Part shown: piece by piece, positions 1 to 8,969 of the stretch
How positions within the stretch are numbered: position 1 is the first letter of the stretch
Layout of the letters: each line of letters begins with the position of its first letter
From: Cunninghamia lanceolata
Taxonomy: Eukaryota > Streptophyta > Pinopsida > Cupressales > Cupressaceae
DNA length: 64,000 bases
Assembly: GCA_027924645.1 (NCBI GenBank)
Contig: BSBN01001751.1
Coordinates: forward strand, 558,001-622,000
Direction of reading: 5' to 3'
Position numbers and translations under genes: made by a program
Notes under the pieces: model-generated
What the model was told of the DNA's origin: nothing
The model's input: the letters and a program-made list of their open reading frames with translations, nothing else
The model's database searches: none

Positions 1-1199
1 AGTGATTCAAATTTGTTGTGTCAACTTGGCTTTGCAGCTCTTTCATCCCATTTCAAAACCACTGAGCCAACTTCAAAAAAAGGATTTGAAGTCTTCTTAT
101 CAAAACAGTCCTTGATTATTTTCTGGTGTTTCATCAGTGATTCATGTTTTTTTTTCTCTTTTCTCTTGTACTTCTAGCAGTTTAGCAAGTCTAACTTGCA
201 TGGGGCCATTCTCTTCAATCTCTATCTGTTTCAATAATTGCAAACCAGGGATCTCTAAGCTCAACAGCATTACTGTTGGTTTACCATAAACTATTTCATA
301 TGAGACATCTTTGTCGCTTGCTTAGGTGTGATCCTGTCAGCCCACAGTGTTTTATTAAGTAGTTTGTGGCACTCTCTGTGATAACTGGTCCCTATCCTCT
401 TAATGAATCTGATTAGGTTCTTGTTAGTGGATTTTGCCAGACCATTACCCTGAGGGTAATAATTTGAAGAAGTCTTCAAATAAATCCCATTCCTTACTGC
501 AAATTTAGATATTTTTGTTCCCAAAATTGCTTTAGCATTATCTAATATAATGGTACAAGGAGGACCAAACCGAGCAGTAATACCTTCTACAAAGTCTAAT
601 ATTACCTTTTCTGTTGCTTTCTTGAGTGGTACTGCTTCACTCCATTTGGTAAAGTAATCTGTGGCTGTGAGGATCTATTTGTGTCCCATACTTGACACTG
701 GATTGATCATACCAATAAAATCTAGACCCCATTGGGCAAAGGGTTCATCCATAATTATGGGGCTTAGAGGCATTGCTGCATTTCTTCTTTTTCCTATATA
801 AAATTGACAGGCCTGGCATTCTTTAACCAGCTGATAGCAATCTGTGAATAGAGTGGGCCAGAAATATCCTGCTTGAGTCACTTTGATTGTAGTGGTCCTT
901 GCTGAAAAGTGCCCACCTGAGGCTCCATGGTGTAACTCATGTAGTATTCTTTGAGCTTCATCTTTCTCTATACATCTCAAAAGTATGCCATCAACATTTC
1001 TCCTGAATAAGATATGGTCAATTAGTACAAAGTGGGCCCCTTGCTGCCTATAATATCTTCTCTTATCATGGGAGAGCTCATTTGGGAAAATCCCATGCTT
1101 CATAAATTGTATTCTGTTTGTGACCCAAGAACTTTGATCAACCTCTTGGATTTTCAATACATTTTCACTTTCTGTTTCTTGTGTCATCATTTTTTCCAT
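1..1199 (-). pseudogene. Integrase of element A (C-terminus cut by window edge)
   Basis: Shows the N-terminal HHCC zinc-binding domain (HHGASGGHFS followed by KECQACQF) and WGLDFIGMI leading into the DDE core. A TAG after SMGHK replaces the Trp found at this point in element B. ILDNAK gives the second core Asp, and the YYPQGNGLAKSTNKN segment has Lys where the catalytic Glu is expected (element B has QAESSNKS). A 1-bp shift near 310 moves the tail to another frame, which continues to the left edge with an LKWDERAAKPS-like C-terminal segment. Confidence 0.8.
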
Positions 1200-1202
1200 G
1201 TC

Positions 1203-1699
1203 TTAAGCCATATATTGGCACAATCCTTTGCCTCTGACTAACTTAGTGGGTCTGACCTCCACATCATATTCAAGGATCTTTGTTATCCAATTGGCTCTTT
1301 TCTCAGTGATCTCACCCTCCATAATATATTCTCTAATACTAGGATGAGCCATTAATATCAGAATCTTATTTCTTGTTACCATATGTCTGAATTTTTTAAG
1401 AGCTTTTACCATGGCATATGCCTGCTTCTCCACAAAATTATATTTGGCCTCATATTCCCTGAGTGTCCTAGAGAAAAAGGCTATTGGGTGATCTTCTTGC
1501 TAATCATCTTTCTAAGTTAAAACAACAGCAACACTGAATTCTCCTCCATACACATACATTATGAAAGACTTAGAAAAGTCTGGGTTTCTGAGTACTGGGG
1601 CTATTGAAATGGCTCTTTTGATCTCTTCAAAAGCCTGCCTCCCCTCTACAGCCCATTTGAAAACTGGGTCCTTTTTCAGCAATAGTGTCATTGGTCTAA
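1203..1699 (-). pseudogene. Degenerate native RNase H / connection region of element A
   Basis: Follows the RT in frame. The usual TDAS...GAVL segment is MYVYGGEFSVAVVLT, so the first catalytic Asp is gone. PIAFFSRTLREYEAKYNFVEKQAYA keeps the conserved Glu helix, but the HTDH and VADALSR motifs are replaced by MAHPS and GLCQYMA. Two TAG codons lie at about 1501-1516. The same losses occur in element B, so they predate the decay of this copy and fit a retained structural domain with catalysis moved to the other RNase H. Confidence 0.7.
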
Positions 1700-2745
1700 T
1701 TAGACCTGCAAAGTCAGATATAAACCGGCTAACAAAATTGATCTTCCCCAGAAAGGATTGAACTGCTTTCTTATTGACTGGCATAGATAGATTCATTATG
1801 GCAGTGACTCTTTCTGGATCGATAGAGACTCCTTCTTTTGACACTATATGCCCTAACAGTTTACCTTGAGGTACTGCAAAGATACACTTCTTGGGATTCA
1901 GGGATATTCCAAACTCTTGGCATTTCTTAAAAATAGCCTCTAAATGGTCAAAATGATCTACAACATTTTTAGATAAAATAGTGAGGTCATCTAGATAAAT
2001 CAAGATGATTTTGTTTATAAGCTCCCCAAATGCTACATCCATTGCTCTCTGAAAAGTAGCTCCAGCATTTGAAAGGCCAAAAGGCGTCTTAGCATATGCA
2101 AATGTTCCCCATTTTGTAGTGAATGCAGTCTTATGCTGGTCTTCATCAGCCAACCAAATCTGATTGTATCTAGAGAAGCCATCCAGCAAGGAAAATCTCT
2201 CTGATCCATCCACAATTTGTAAAATTTGTTCCATAGAGGGCAGAGGATAATGATCCTTCAAAGATGCTCTATTCAGATCCCTAAAATCTACACAGAGTCT
2301 TATGTCACCATTCTATTTCCTTACTAGCACTAGGTTTGATACCCAGGTTGAGTGCTTAATTGAAAAAATAATCTTTGATTCTAAGAGCTTTTGCAACTCA
2401 TCCACCATTAGAGGTTCAATTCTAGGATTTAATGGCCTTTTCTTCTGTCTGACTGGTTTAGATCCTTCAGTCAACTCTATGATGTGCTAAATGATATCTC
2501 TATTATAGCCATGGAGGTCTTCATAGGTCTAGGCAATCACCCTATCATATCTTTCACACAAATCAATCAATCTTTCCCTTTCTTGCTGGGTTGTAGAATT
2601 GCCGACCTTCAATTTTCTTCCTTCAGTAACTTGAATTTTAGAATAATCTTCTTTATTTGCTTGAAACCTATTCTTCTCTAGGCTTACATCTTCTGGGTCA
2701 AACAAGTTTTCTAAGGTAATTAGTCCTTTAGGGAGCTTATTTGAC
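1700..2745 (-). pseudogene. pol: Reverse transcriptase of element A
   Basis: The 5' part (2745-2262) carries stops where element B has sense codons, for example before TYEDL (Trp in B) and between LVLVRK and NGDIRLCV (Lys in B). From 2261 a long open frame covers RT blocks: DHYPLPSME, LLDGFSRYNQI, TPFGLSNAGATFQRAMD, the catalytic IYLDDLTI box and LGHIVSKEGVSIDPERV. Palm and fingers motifs are clear; YLDD retains both catalytic aspartates. It would copy element RNA to DNA inside the particle. Confidence 0.85.
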
Positions 2746-3468
2746 TTACAGTTGAATAATTTGGTCACCATATGCTTCTTCAATTTTAGGGTGTAATTGA
2801 TTAGCAAATTCTCCTGATTGTTGTAAAAATAAGAGAACTTGGAAATCATTTTCAAAAACTTGCCAATTTTGGTCATTGTCTGGGATAGTTGGGCTTACTA
2901 TAACTTTGACTGACTCATTATTGACTAGTAGGTCAGTTGCTGGGTCAAACTGTGAACTAATCTGTACCATTCTATCTGCCTCAGAATTTTGGGTTCTAGG
3001 AACTACTGCAATATTGAAAGCTTCAAAACCATCTATTAGGTCCCAAATTCTGTGCCTATAGGATCTCATTCTTACATTTTTGGCTACTACCTTTTCTCTG
3101 ATTTGTTTCACCACTAGTTCTGAATCTCCTCTTACTATCAGTTTCTTTACTCCTTTTTTCTTTGCCATCATGAGCCCATGCACCAAGGATTCATACTTAG
3201 CATCATTATTGGTATAGGCAAACTGAAAGCGAATGGCTCTTAAAATTTTTTCACCATTTGGGGTAGTAAGATAAATTCCTACACCAACATCATTTTTACT
3301 TCTAGCCCCATCAAAATTTAGAGTCCAGATTTCTGAGTCTTTTTCAGATTCTTGAGTTTGTGATGTTTCTTTCCTTAAAACATTAGGAATCTCTTGGTCT
3401 TCTTCAAATATGACATAAGTGCCTAGACCTGTAGAGTCATAATTTCCATAGGGATCACTTTGCATCAT
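2746..3468 (-). pseudogene. Extra (archaeal-like) RNase H domain upstream of RT, element A
   Basis: Open stretch of 240 residues. From about residue 48 it has an RNase H fold with all four acidic positions visible: FDGA (Asp), AKYES (Glu), GDSELV (Asp) and SEADR (Asp). It lies before the reverse transcriptase, unlike the usual gypsy order RT-RNase H-integrase. A second RNase H of archaeal/plant type is an established feature of the Tat clade. Element B has a matching domain. The frame breaks at the very end of this block, where an extra T near 2748 shifts the remainder of pol. Confidence 0.8.
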
Positions 3469-3495
3469 AGTTAACGACTGATTATTCTCTTCTTC

Positions 3496-4155
3496 CTATT
3501 GGTCATGTTCAGTCCAGTCACCTAACTCTTCAACAAAGATTCTCTCTTCTTTATTCAACATAGCATGGGCTACTTCTAATTTTGGGGTTGGTTCATTTGT
3601 GATATGATCTTTTGATAATGGCTCAGAAAGTATTTTCATCTTTGTCCCATATTTGGTTCTCAGAATGAGGTGTGACCAATCTAGTGACATGTAACCTCCT
3701 ATCTTGGTTGTGAAATCTCTGGATAAGCATAGACCAAATATAGGGGGAATATCTATGACTACCACATCCTGATTTACAATTATATTGGGGCAAGTATATA
3801 GCTACAATGGGAGTTGTTTAATTTTCCCTATTGTTTGCACATATTTCCCATCCAACTGCATGACCCCTCTTGTAAGTGGCTAATATTTTATCTTCAAAGC
3901 ATCTACTATTTGCTTTGGCATTACTATAGTACCGGCCCCAAAGTCTATCATTGCATTATGCAACAGTTTCTTCCCAACTATTAGAGTCAAATAAAAGGGA
4001 TCTGATTTAGATTTACCTACCTCAGTTGCATTATTCAATAAGGCTGTTGTCTGTAAAGGTACAATATCTTTGAGCTGTAGCTTTTCTTTATCAGCAGATC
4101 CTCCTTTAGCACCAGTATGTTTAGGAACTTCTTGGCCTTGCAGAGCCTCTTGCAA
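3496..4155 (-). pseudogene. Aspartic protease region of element A
   Basis: Two open pieces in one frame separated by stops near 3880 and 3810. The catalytic loop reads IDFGAGTIVMP, where the family has D-S/T-G; element B reads LDSGASTNVMP at the same place, so the Ser/Thr of the triad is replaced by Phe here. The second piece (from 3765) continues with the flap-side beta strands and a charged linker toward the RNase H. The enzyme would normally cut the gag-pol precursor. With the altered triad and internal stops it is inactive. Confidence 0.7.
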
Positions 4156-4159
4156 TAAT

Positions 4160-4872
4160 GTCTTCTGCTCAGGAATAGCTCACATGTCCCAGATTGATAC
4201 ATGTGTTGGAGTTCTTTTTAGCTGATCCACCACATTCATAGGTCCTAATGCTTGGGCCTTTGAGTAATAAGGGTACCTTGCCTTTTCTAGAACTTGTCCT
4301 GAGACTACTTGATTCTGCACAGGCTAGGGCATTTCTTGTCTAGAGACTGTGTTTTGGTGACTTTGAAATGGAGGAGCTCCCATGATCTCATTATTAGTGA
4401 CTTCAGGCTACTCCATCATTCTCCTCTTTGCTCTTTTATAGTAATTTGATTGCACCAATGGCTTCTTGGAAGTAGATGCTTCATTCAAGAACACTGAATC
4501 TTTCTCTTCAATCCATGAAAATAAAGCATGCTTAGGGGATATTTCCTCTTCCTGTTGTAAGGACATCCCTTACATCTGGGCCACCAGGACTGCATTTTGT
4601 ACACCAGGAGACTGATATGGTGGAGTGTTAGAAGTTGCAAATTGTCCTTCTAATCCTCTCTGTTCTGCTATATTCTACTATAAATTTCCTCTGGGGCAGT
4701 CTTTGGGCATATGGGCATTGTTGCAAGGAAAACACCAAGCATTTGTGCCATCCACAAAATTATTTTGCCCTGGAACAATTTCCCTGTTGGGATTAGGAGG
4801 AACAATCAGTAAAGGTGTAGGGACTGTGACTAACTAGTTTGATGGCTGAGGATTAGCTTGCCTTTGAGGGCC
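4160..4872 (-). pseudogene. gag C-terminus with zinc knuckle and linker, element A
   Basis: In the same frame as the capsid region but broken by about eight stops. Around 4690-4730 it encodes CFPCNNAHMPKDC, a nucleocapsid zinc knuckle with spacing C-x2-C-x3-H-x4-C, one residue shorter than the usual C-x2-C-x4-H-x4-C. Element B has the same short spacing, supporting common ancestry. The rest is a low-complexity Gln/Pro-rich linker leading into the protease. Confidence 0.7.
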
Positions 4873-5763
4873 TTAATATTGATTTGGCTGAAAAGGAGGT
4901 CTATTTCCTTGGTAACCTTGATCAGGGGGTTTTGGATAAGGATTTTGTTGTCTCTTTAGGTTAATTATCTCATTTGAGAAGGTCCTTAAAATGTTCTTGA
5001 CATCATCCATTTCAGATGATTGAACAGGGTTGGTTGCCTTAGCAGGTTGTTGAGGAAATGAATACATAGACATAGGTGGGGTTGTAGGATTAGGAGCTTC
5101 TTGAGGCAAAGGTAAGGTAATTTCTGGGAACATGGGCATAGGAGGCCTTGGGGGTAGCTTTCCAACATCTATTAAGTTATTTTCAGCCTTGACTGCTAAC
5201 TCATATGCTTTTGGTAGTGTCTGACCTCCAAGAGACTGAATCATCACTGATATATCTGAGTTTAAAGCTTTAAGGTAAAACGCAATAGCCATACCTGGTA
5301 ATGGTCTTGCTGTGGCAGGAATTCTCTCCCAAGTCTTTTGAAATCTTGAGTTGAAATCAGTCATGGCTTCTTGTGGTGCCCTTTTTATAGTGATCAATTG
5401 TTGTAGCAAGGAAGATTTATCACCCTTTTCTTTAAATCTTGCAAAGAAAGAATCACCAAGTTGATCCCATGTAGATATTGTGTTTAGGGTTACAGATCTA
5501 TACCAGTCCAGGGCCTTCCCTTTGAAAGAAGCTACTAACAGTCTTATGACCACATTTTGTTGAGTGATAACATGTACTGCACATACATCAGATACATCTT
5601 GCAGATGCTCTTCAGGTGTCTTGAAATCTTCCCCACTGAACGTAGGTAGAGCCTTCAGAGCATTGGTTGGAATAGCATCCCAAGTGGTTGGTGGTATTGA
5701 GAGAATCAGAGGACTATCAGTGTTCCAATTTGCATAGTTCCTTGGGGCTACAGGTGCTCCCAT
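4873..5763 (-). pseudogene. gag: gag capsid region of element A
   Basis: Open frame of 296 residues with a retrotransposon gag (capsid) domain at about residues 40-180: a conserved start (LPTFSGEDFKTPEEHL), the GKALDWYRSV segment and a FNSRFQKTWERIP segment that parallel those of element B. Gag forms the virus-like particle in which reverse transcription occurs. The frame ends with a TAA after a Pro/Gln-rich tail and resumes beyond it with the zinc knuckle, so the stop is a mutation inside a longer gag-pol polyprotein. The ATG at 5763 is the first good start downstream of the primer-binding site at 5934-5952. Confidence 0.85.
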
Positions 5764-5933
5764 ATTTGCTCTTGGTGCTGCTGCAAACTAATTCACTCTT
5801 CTTCTTGGATTAGCTATTAGTGGTGGCAAAAGAATGCTTAGATTGGCAATAGATTGAGCTCTTGTTACAGGTCCATAGCTCTGACTCCCTGTGGCTTTCT
5901 GGCTCATACAATCTTGACAGAAACTTCAAGAAT

Positions 5934-5952
5934 GGTCCCACCAGGCATGCCA
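5934..5952 (-). promoter_or_regulatory. Candidate primer-binding site of element A
   Basis: On the minus strand the LTR ends in CATCAACA, then five bases, then TGGCATGCCTGGTGGGACC. A TGG-starting stretch just after the LTR is the standard position for the tRNA primer site, and the GGTGGGACC end resembles Tat-type sites as I recall them. The priming tRNA was not identified. Confidence 0.6.
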
Positions 5953-6560
5953 AAAATTGTTGATGTATAAAATTGTGCAGGTTCTAACACCAACATGGAA
6001 AGTTTTAAGAATGTGGGACTTGCTACCTGAAACAACCTCCAGATTTTAAAGAAGCTGGCTCTTCTCTATCTTAAATGGGTTTTGGGGAAAAGGGGAGAAA
6101 CTAACAGAATTACAAATACAATTAAAGCAAATCTATCTATGGCGATGCGCCTAAATAAAAGTATTTCTCTCAACTAAGCACAGTGAAGTTATCCTCAAGA
6201 TTCAGTTACATTAAAGAGTAGATACTGCATGATTAACATAAGCAGATGTAATGAATAAAATCAAAGGCTCACAACCAGACAATTTGCAATGACATAGGAA
6301 ATATCAACCAAGGCACAGAACTCAGTCTTTCTCATTAATTTTCCAACAACATAAGAGGCACAGATACATGCATAGTTACATTCACTTTCTAAATCAAGAA
6401 TAACAAAACAAAGGCAAATGATATTCACTGGTCATAGCAAAAGTCTCAAACTTCTCTCTTAAATATCTGACAGAAATATCTCTAGATCTCTACGACTGTA
6501 TGAATTTCTCTATCAAAAACTAGAATTCTAACTGGCTCTTGATTCATTACAAATGTTACA

Positions 6561-6568
6561 TATTTATA
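6561..6568 (-). promoter_or_regulatory. TATA box of element A LTR
   Basis: Minus strand reads GGGCTATAAATATG, a canonical plant TATA box about 600 bp upstream of the LTR/primer-site junction and in the right orientation for element transcription. Confidence 0.6.
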
Positions 6569-6739
6569 GCCCAAGATCGACTCTAGATTGTCTGCAACAA
6601 TCAAATCCCAACGGCCCAACCAAACTAGAGGTAACTAGAAGTCTCTGACAATTAAGATCTTTAGAATCTGCGATAGTTACTCCTTCTTGCAAGCCCATTG
6701 GCTCTAACAAAACATGTGTGGCATACCTCCTTCTATAAG

Positions 6740-7560
6740 GAACAAACACTTGGCGGCATCTGTAGCTCTTGAAACAATAAACTCTGTGACATATGGCATC
6801 ATCCGCGTGCATAACTTGAAACTCCTTCATCTTTCTGGAAAGAAACAGGAAACTGACACTTGGTGGCTTCCGCAACAACTAGAAACATATACGTGTCTTT
6901 ATCTGCAACTTTTCACTGAACTGTGTCTTTGTGCTCGGGTGGCCTCTGCAAGTGACAATTGTCATGATTCGTAGCTTTGAAACTTTAAGACACATTAGAA
7001 ATGGGGCCCACAACTTCCCACTCACTAAGTTTCAAAAGGAGGAAAATAGGGAAAGGTGGCATCTTCCACAACTCTAATAACTGATACGTGGCGCTTTCTG
7101 CAACACTTGAAACATTATTTGAAACTCTTTGAAACTTAAGTAGAGGTTGACACATGTCAGGTTCCGTATCCTTTAAGAAACATTAATATCACTAGAGAAA
7201 GGGACAAAAGCTTTTATCTTTGGCGCCGCATCCACCACGTGGCATTCTCTGCTTCACTAATACTTAAAACTATGGCCCACCTCCATCCTTTACTTAGCAA
7301 CAAAAGATATAGAAACCAACCTATGGAAACTGACACTTGGGAAGCTCCATAGCTACCACAAAAGACACATGGCTCCCTCTGCACTCATACTGAAACTTAA
7401 AGGGAGTGCCTCCACTGACGACACGTGGTGCCTTCCGCAGGGTTGAAACTTTAAACAAAATTAAAACATTTTCCGCTACGTGGCACGCTCCACTCCAAAG
7501 TTGTAACTTAGAAACAAAAATTTGACTGGAACTGAGGCTCGACACTTGGCGGGCTCCGTG
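6740..7560. repeat. Diverged U3 repeat array with G-box-like cores
   Basis: About eleven loosely spaced copies of a GACACNTGG-like motif, often followed within 12 bp by a CTCCG/TTCCG-like segment and then GAAAC, at roughly 6746, 6855, 7083, 7149, 7235, 7332, 7364, 7419, 7475 and 7541. Several contain ACGTGG, one is CCACGTGG (a G-box core). They lie upstream of the LTR TATA box. Confidence 0.55.
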
Positions 7561-7689
7561 GCTCTGGCAAAATGAAACCCTTGCAGCCATACTTAGAATT
7601 ATTTATAGAGACAAAACTATAACCTGCGGAGCACTGCAGCTGAAACAAAATGTAGAGTTTACACTCTACAGGTTCACAAGGAGAATAAT

Positions 7690-8969
7690 GTCCAACATAT
7701 GTAGAATTTTTTGAAGATGGACATGGTAAAGGAGAACATGATGGAGCTGGTGTGTGTGTTAAAAGAATCCATGCTAGATAACAATTGAAATTTGAGGATG
7801 AAGTAAAATTTGAAGATGCACGTGGGATTGTAGATTGGTGCAATACAAGATTATGTACACCTAGATCAAGCGAGTACTCTATAGTTCATCGATTCTTTTG
7901 GTTGGTTGAAGAAGAAAACATTCTACCTAGACTTGATTGTTAGCCAAACAGTGGATCTACTAAATGGCATTCATTTAGGTGTTCAAATGCAAGTACATGG
8001 ACTATCTGGACAAGGGAGCTTGCATGTTTTTGTCAGTTTTGTATTTCAGGAGATTGGGAAGCATGTGAGAATACGGAATGGGTTGAAGAGTGGAAGCAAA
8101 GACCATTGACACTTGCATAAGCACATGATCAAAATGAAACAATAATTGAAGACAATGATCAACTGTTTGGATCAAACGATTATGACCGTGTTTCAGACCT
8201 TGTACAAGAAGGTAATTTAATTCAAATTATTTCATTTTATTTCATTTTATTTCACTTTATTACTAATTTGTAGTGCTTTTATTTATTTATATGTGTACAT
8301 ATGAATGCATGTATGTTGATTGGTCAAATTTTATGGACATGTGCAAGTTATTGAATCAAAATTTGTTTGCAGGACATGTGTATGCTGTTGTTGCACCAAA
8401 GAAGAATGAAGAGGAAACAGAATATTGGTTGGCTCGTTGTGTGGAGACTAAACATAAGTTAACAACACCTCAAGAAGATGATGATGGCTTTCCTTTTCCA
8501 ATAGGTTTGGTGATCCCCTTAAGACATACCCTTAAGCAAATTTTGATAACAAGTCTTTGATCCCCTTAAGCAAATTTTGATAACGAGTCTTTGATCCCCT
8601 TAAGCAAATTTTGATAACGAGTCTTTGATCCCCTTAAGCAAATTTTAAGAACTTCTTTGATCCCCTTAAGCAAATTTTAAGAATTTCTTTGATGATGGCT
8701 ATCATTATCCAATAGGTTCGATGGTGGTTGTTGGCACTTGGCCACGGAAATACCTAATAAGGAAGAATGGTTTGCCTGCATTCGAAGATTATGAAACACA
8801 TAAGAAGATTATACACTACTCAGATTTGGTGTTGGTAACAAATATAAAACTGGAGAGGTATCGTGGAAAACCTACAAATAAAGAGCTATGGATAATTTCT
8901 ATGGAAGACCATGAGACAATCATCGATGCATTGGAAAAAAGAGAGGATGGAGATGGTACAATGGAATAA
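7690..8969 (+). pseudogene. C-terminal part of an unclassified transposon-type protein, spliced
   Basis: From about 7693 a frame reads YVEFFEDGHGKGEHDGAG, then VHRFFWLVEEE, WHSFRCSNASTWTIWTREL and ISGDWEACENTEWVEEW, with stops near 7780, 7946 and 8116. It continues to VSDLVQEG, where a GT...AG intron (8212-8372, 161 bp) joins in frame to HVYAVVAPKKNEEETEYW. After an inserted minisatellite the frame resumes as GSMVVVGTWPRKYL and ends TAA at 8967-8969. The GHGKG...DG motif recalls poorly described transposon-encoded proteins in plants and invertebrates; that attribution is from memory. The pseudogene at 61405-63135 may be the N-terminal part of another copy of the same family. Confidence 0.5.
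8529..8686 (+). repeat. 34/32-bp minisatellite within putative new intron
   Basis: One partial unit (8529-8554), two 34-bp units (8555-8588, 8589-8622) and two 32-bp units (8623-8654, 8655-8686), each starting CTTTGATCCCCTTAAGC. The array lies between two copies of a GATGATGGCT...CCAATAGGTT segment and is enclosed by a possible GT...AG intron (8505-8715). Related CCCCTTAAGACAT segments occur again at 9537-9580. Confidence 0.85.

Larger units (their letters stand above)
1..7690 (-). mobile_element. Decayed Ty3/gypsy (Tat-like) retrotransposon A, 3' part outside window
   Basis: Reading leftward on the minus strand the order is 5' LTR, primer-binding site, gag, zinc knuckle, protease, an extra RNase H, reverse transcriptase, degenerate RNase H and integrase, running off the left edge before the 3' LTR. 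This order, with an RNase H before the RT, and the strong resemblance to element B (19430-31654), suggest the Tat branch of plant Ty3/gypsy elements. Gag to the extra RNase H is in one frame and RT to integrase in another, joined by an apparent 1-bp insertion near 2748; a second indel lies near 310. About nineteen in-frame stops make it non-autonomous. The right limit of the LTR is not fixed because its partner LTR is off-window; I place it between about 7560 and 7690. Confidence 0.85.
5958..7690 (-). repeat. 5' LTR of element A (distal end uncertain)
   Basis: The proximal edge is set by the inverted terminal TGTTG (plus strand) beside the primer-binding site. The promoter-proximal end lies somewhere between about 7560 and 7690, where the next pseudogene begins. 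A TATA box at 6561-6568 separates a G-box-like U3 repeat region (right) from R-U5 (left). No open frame of interest is present. Confidence 0.65.
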
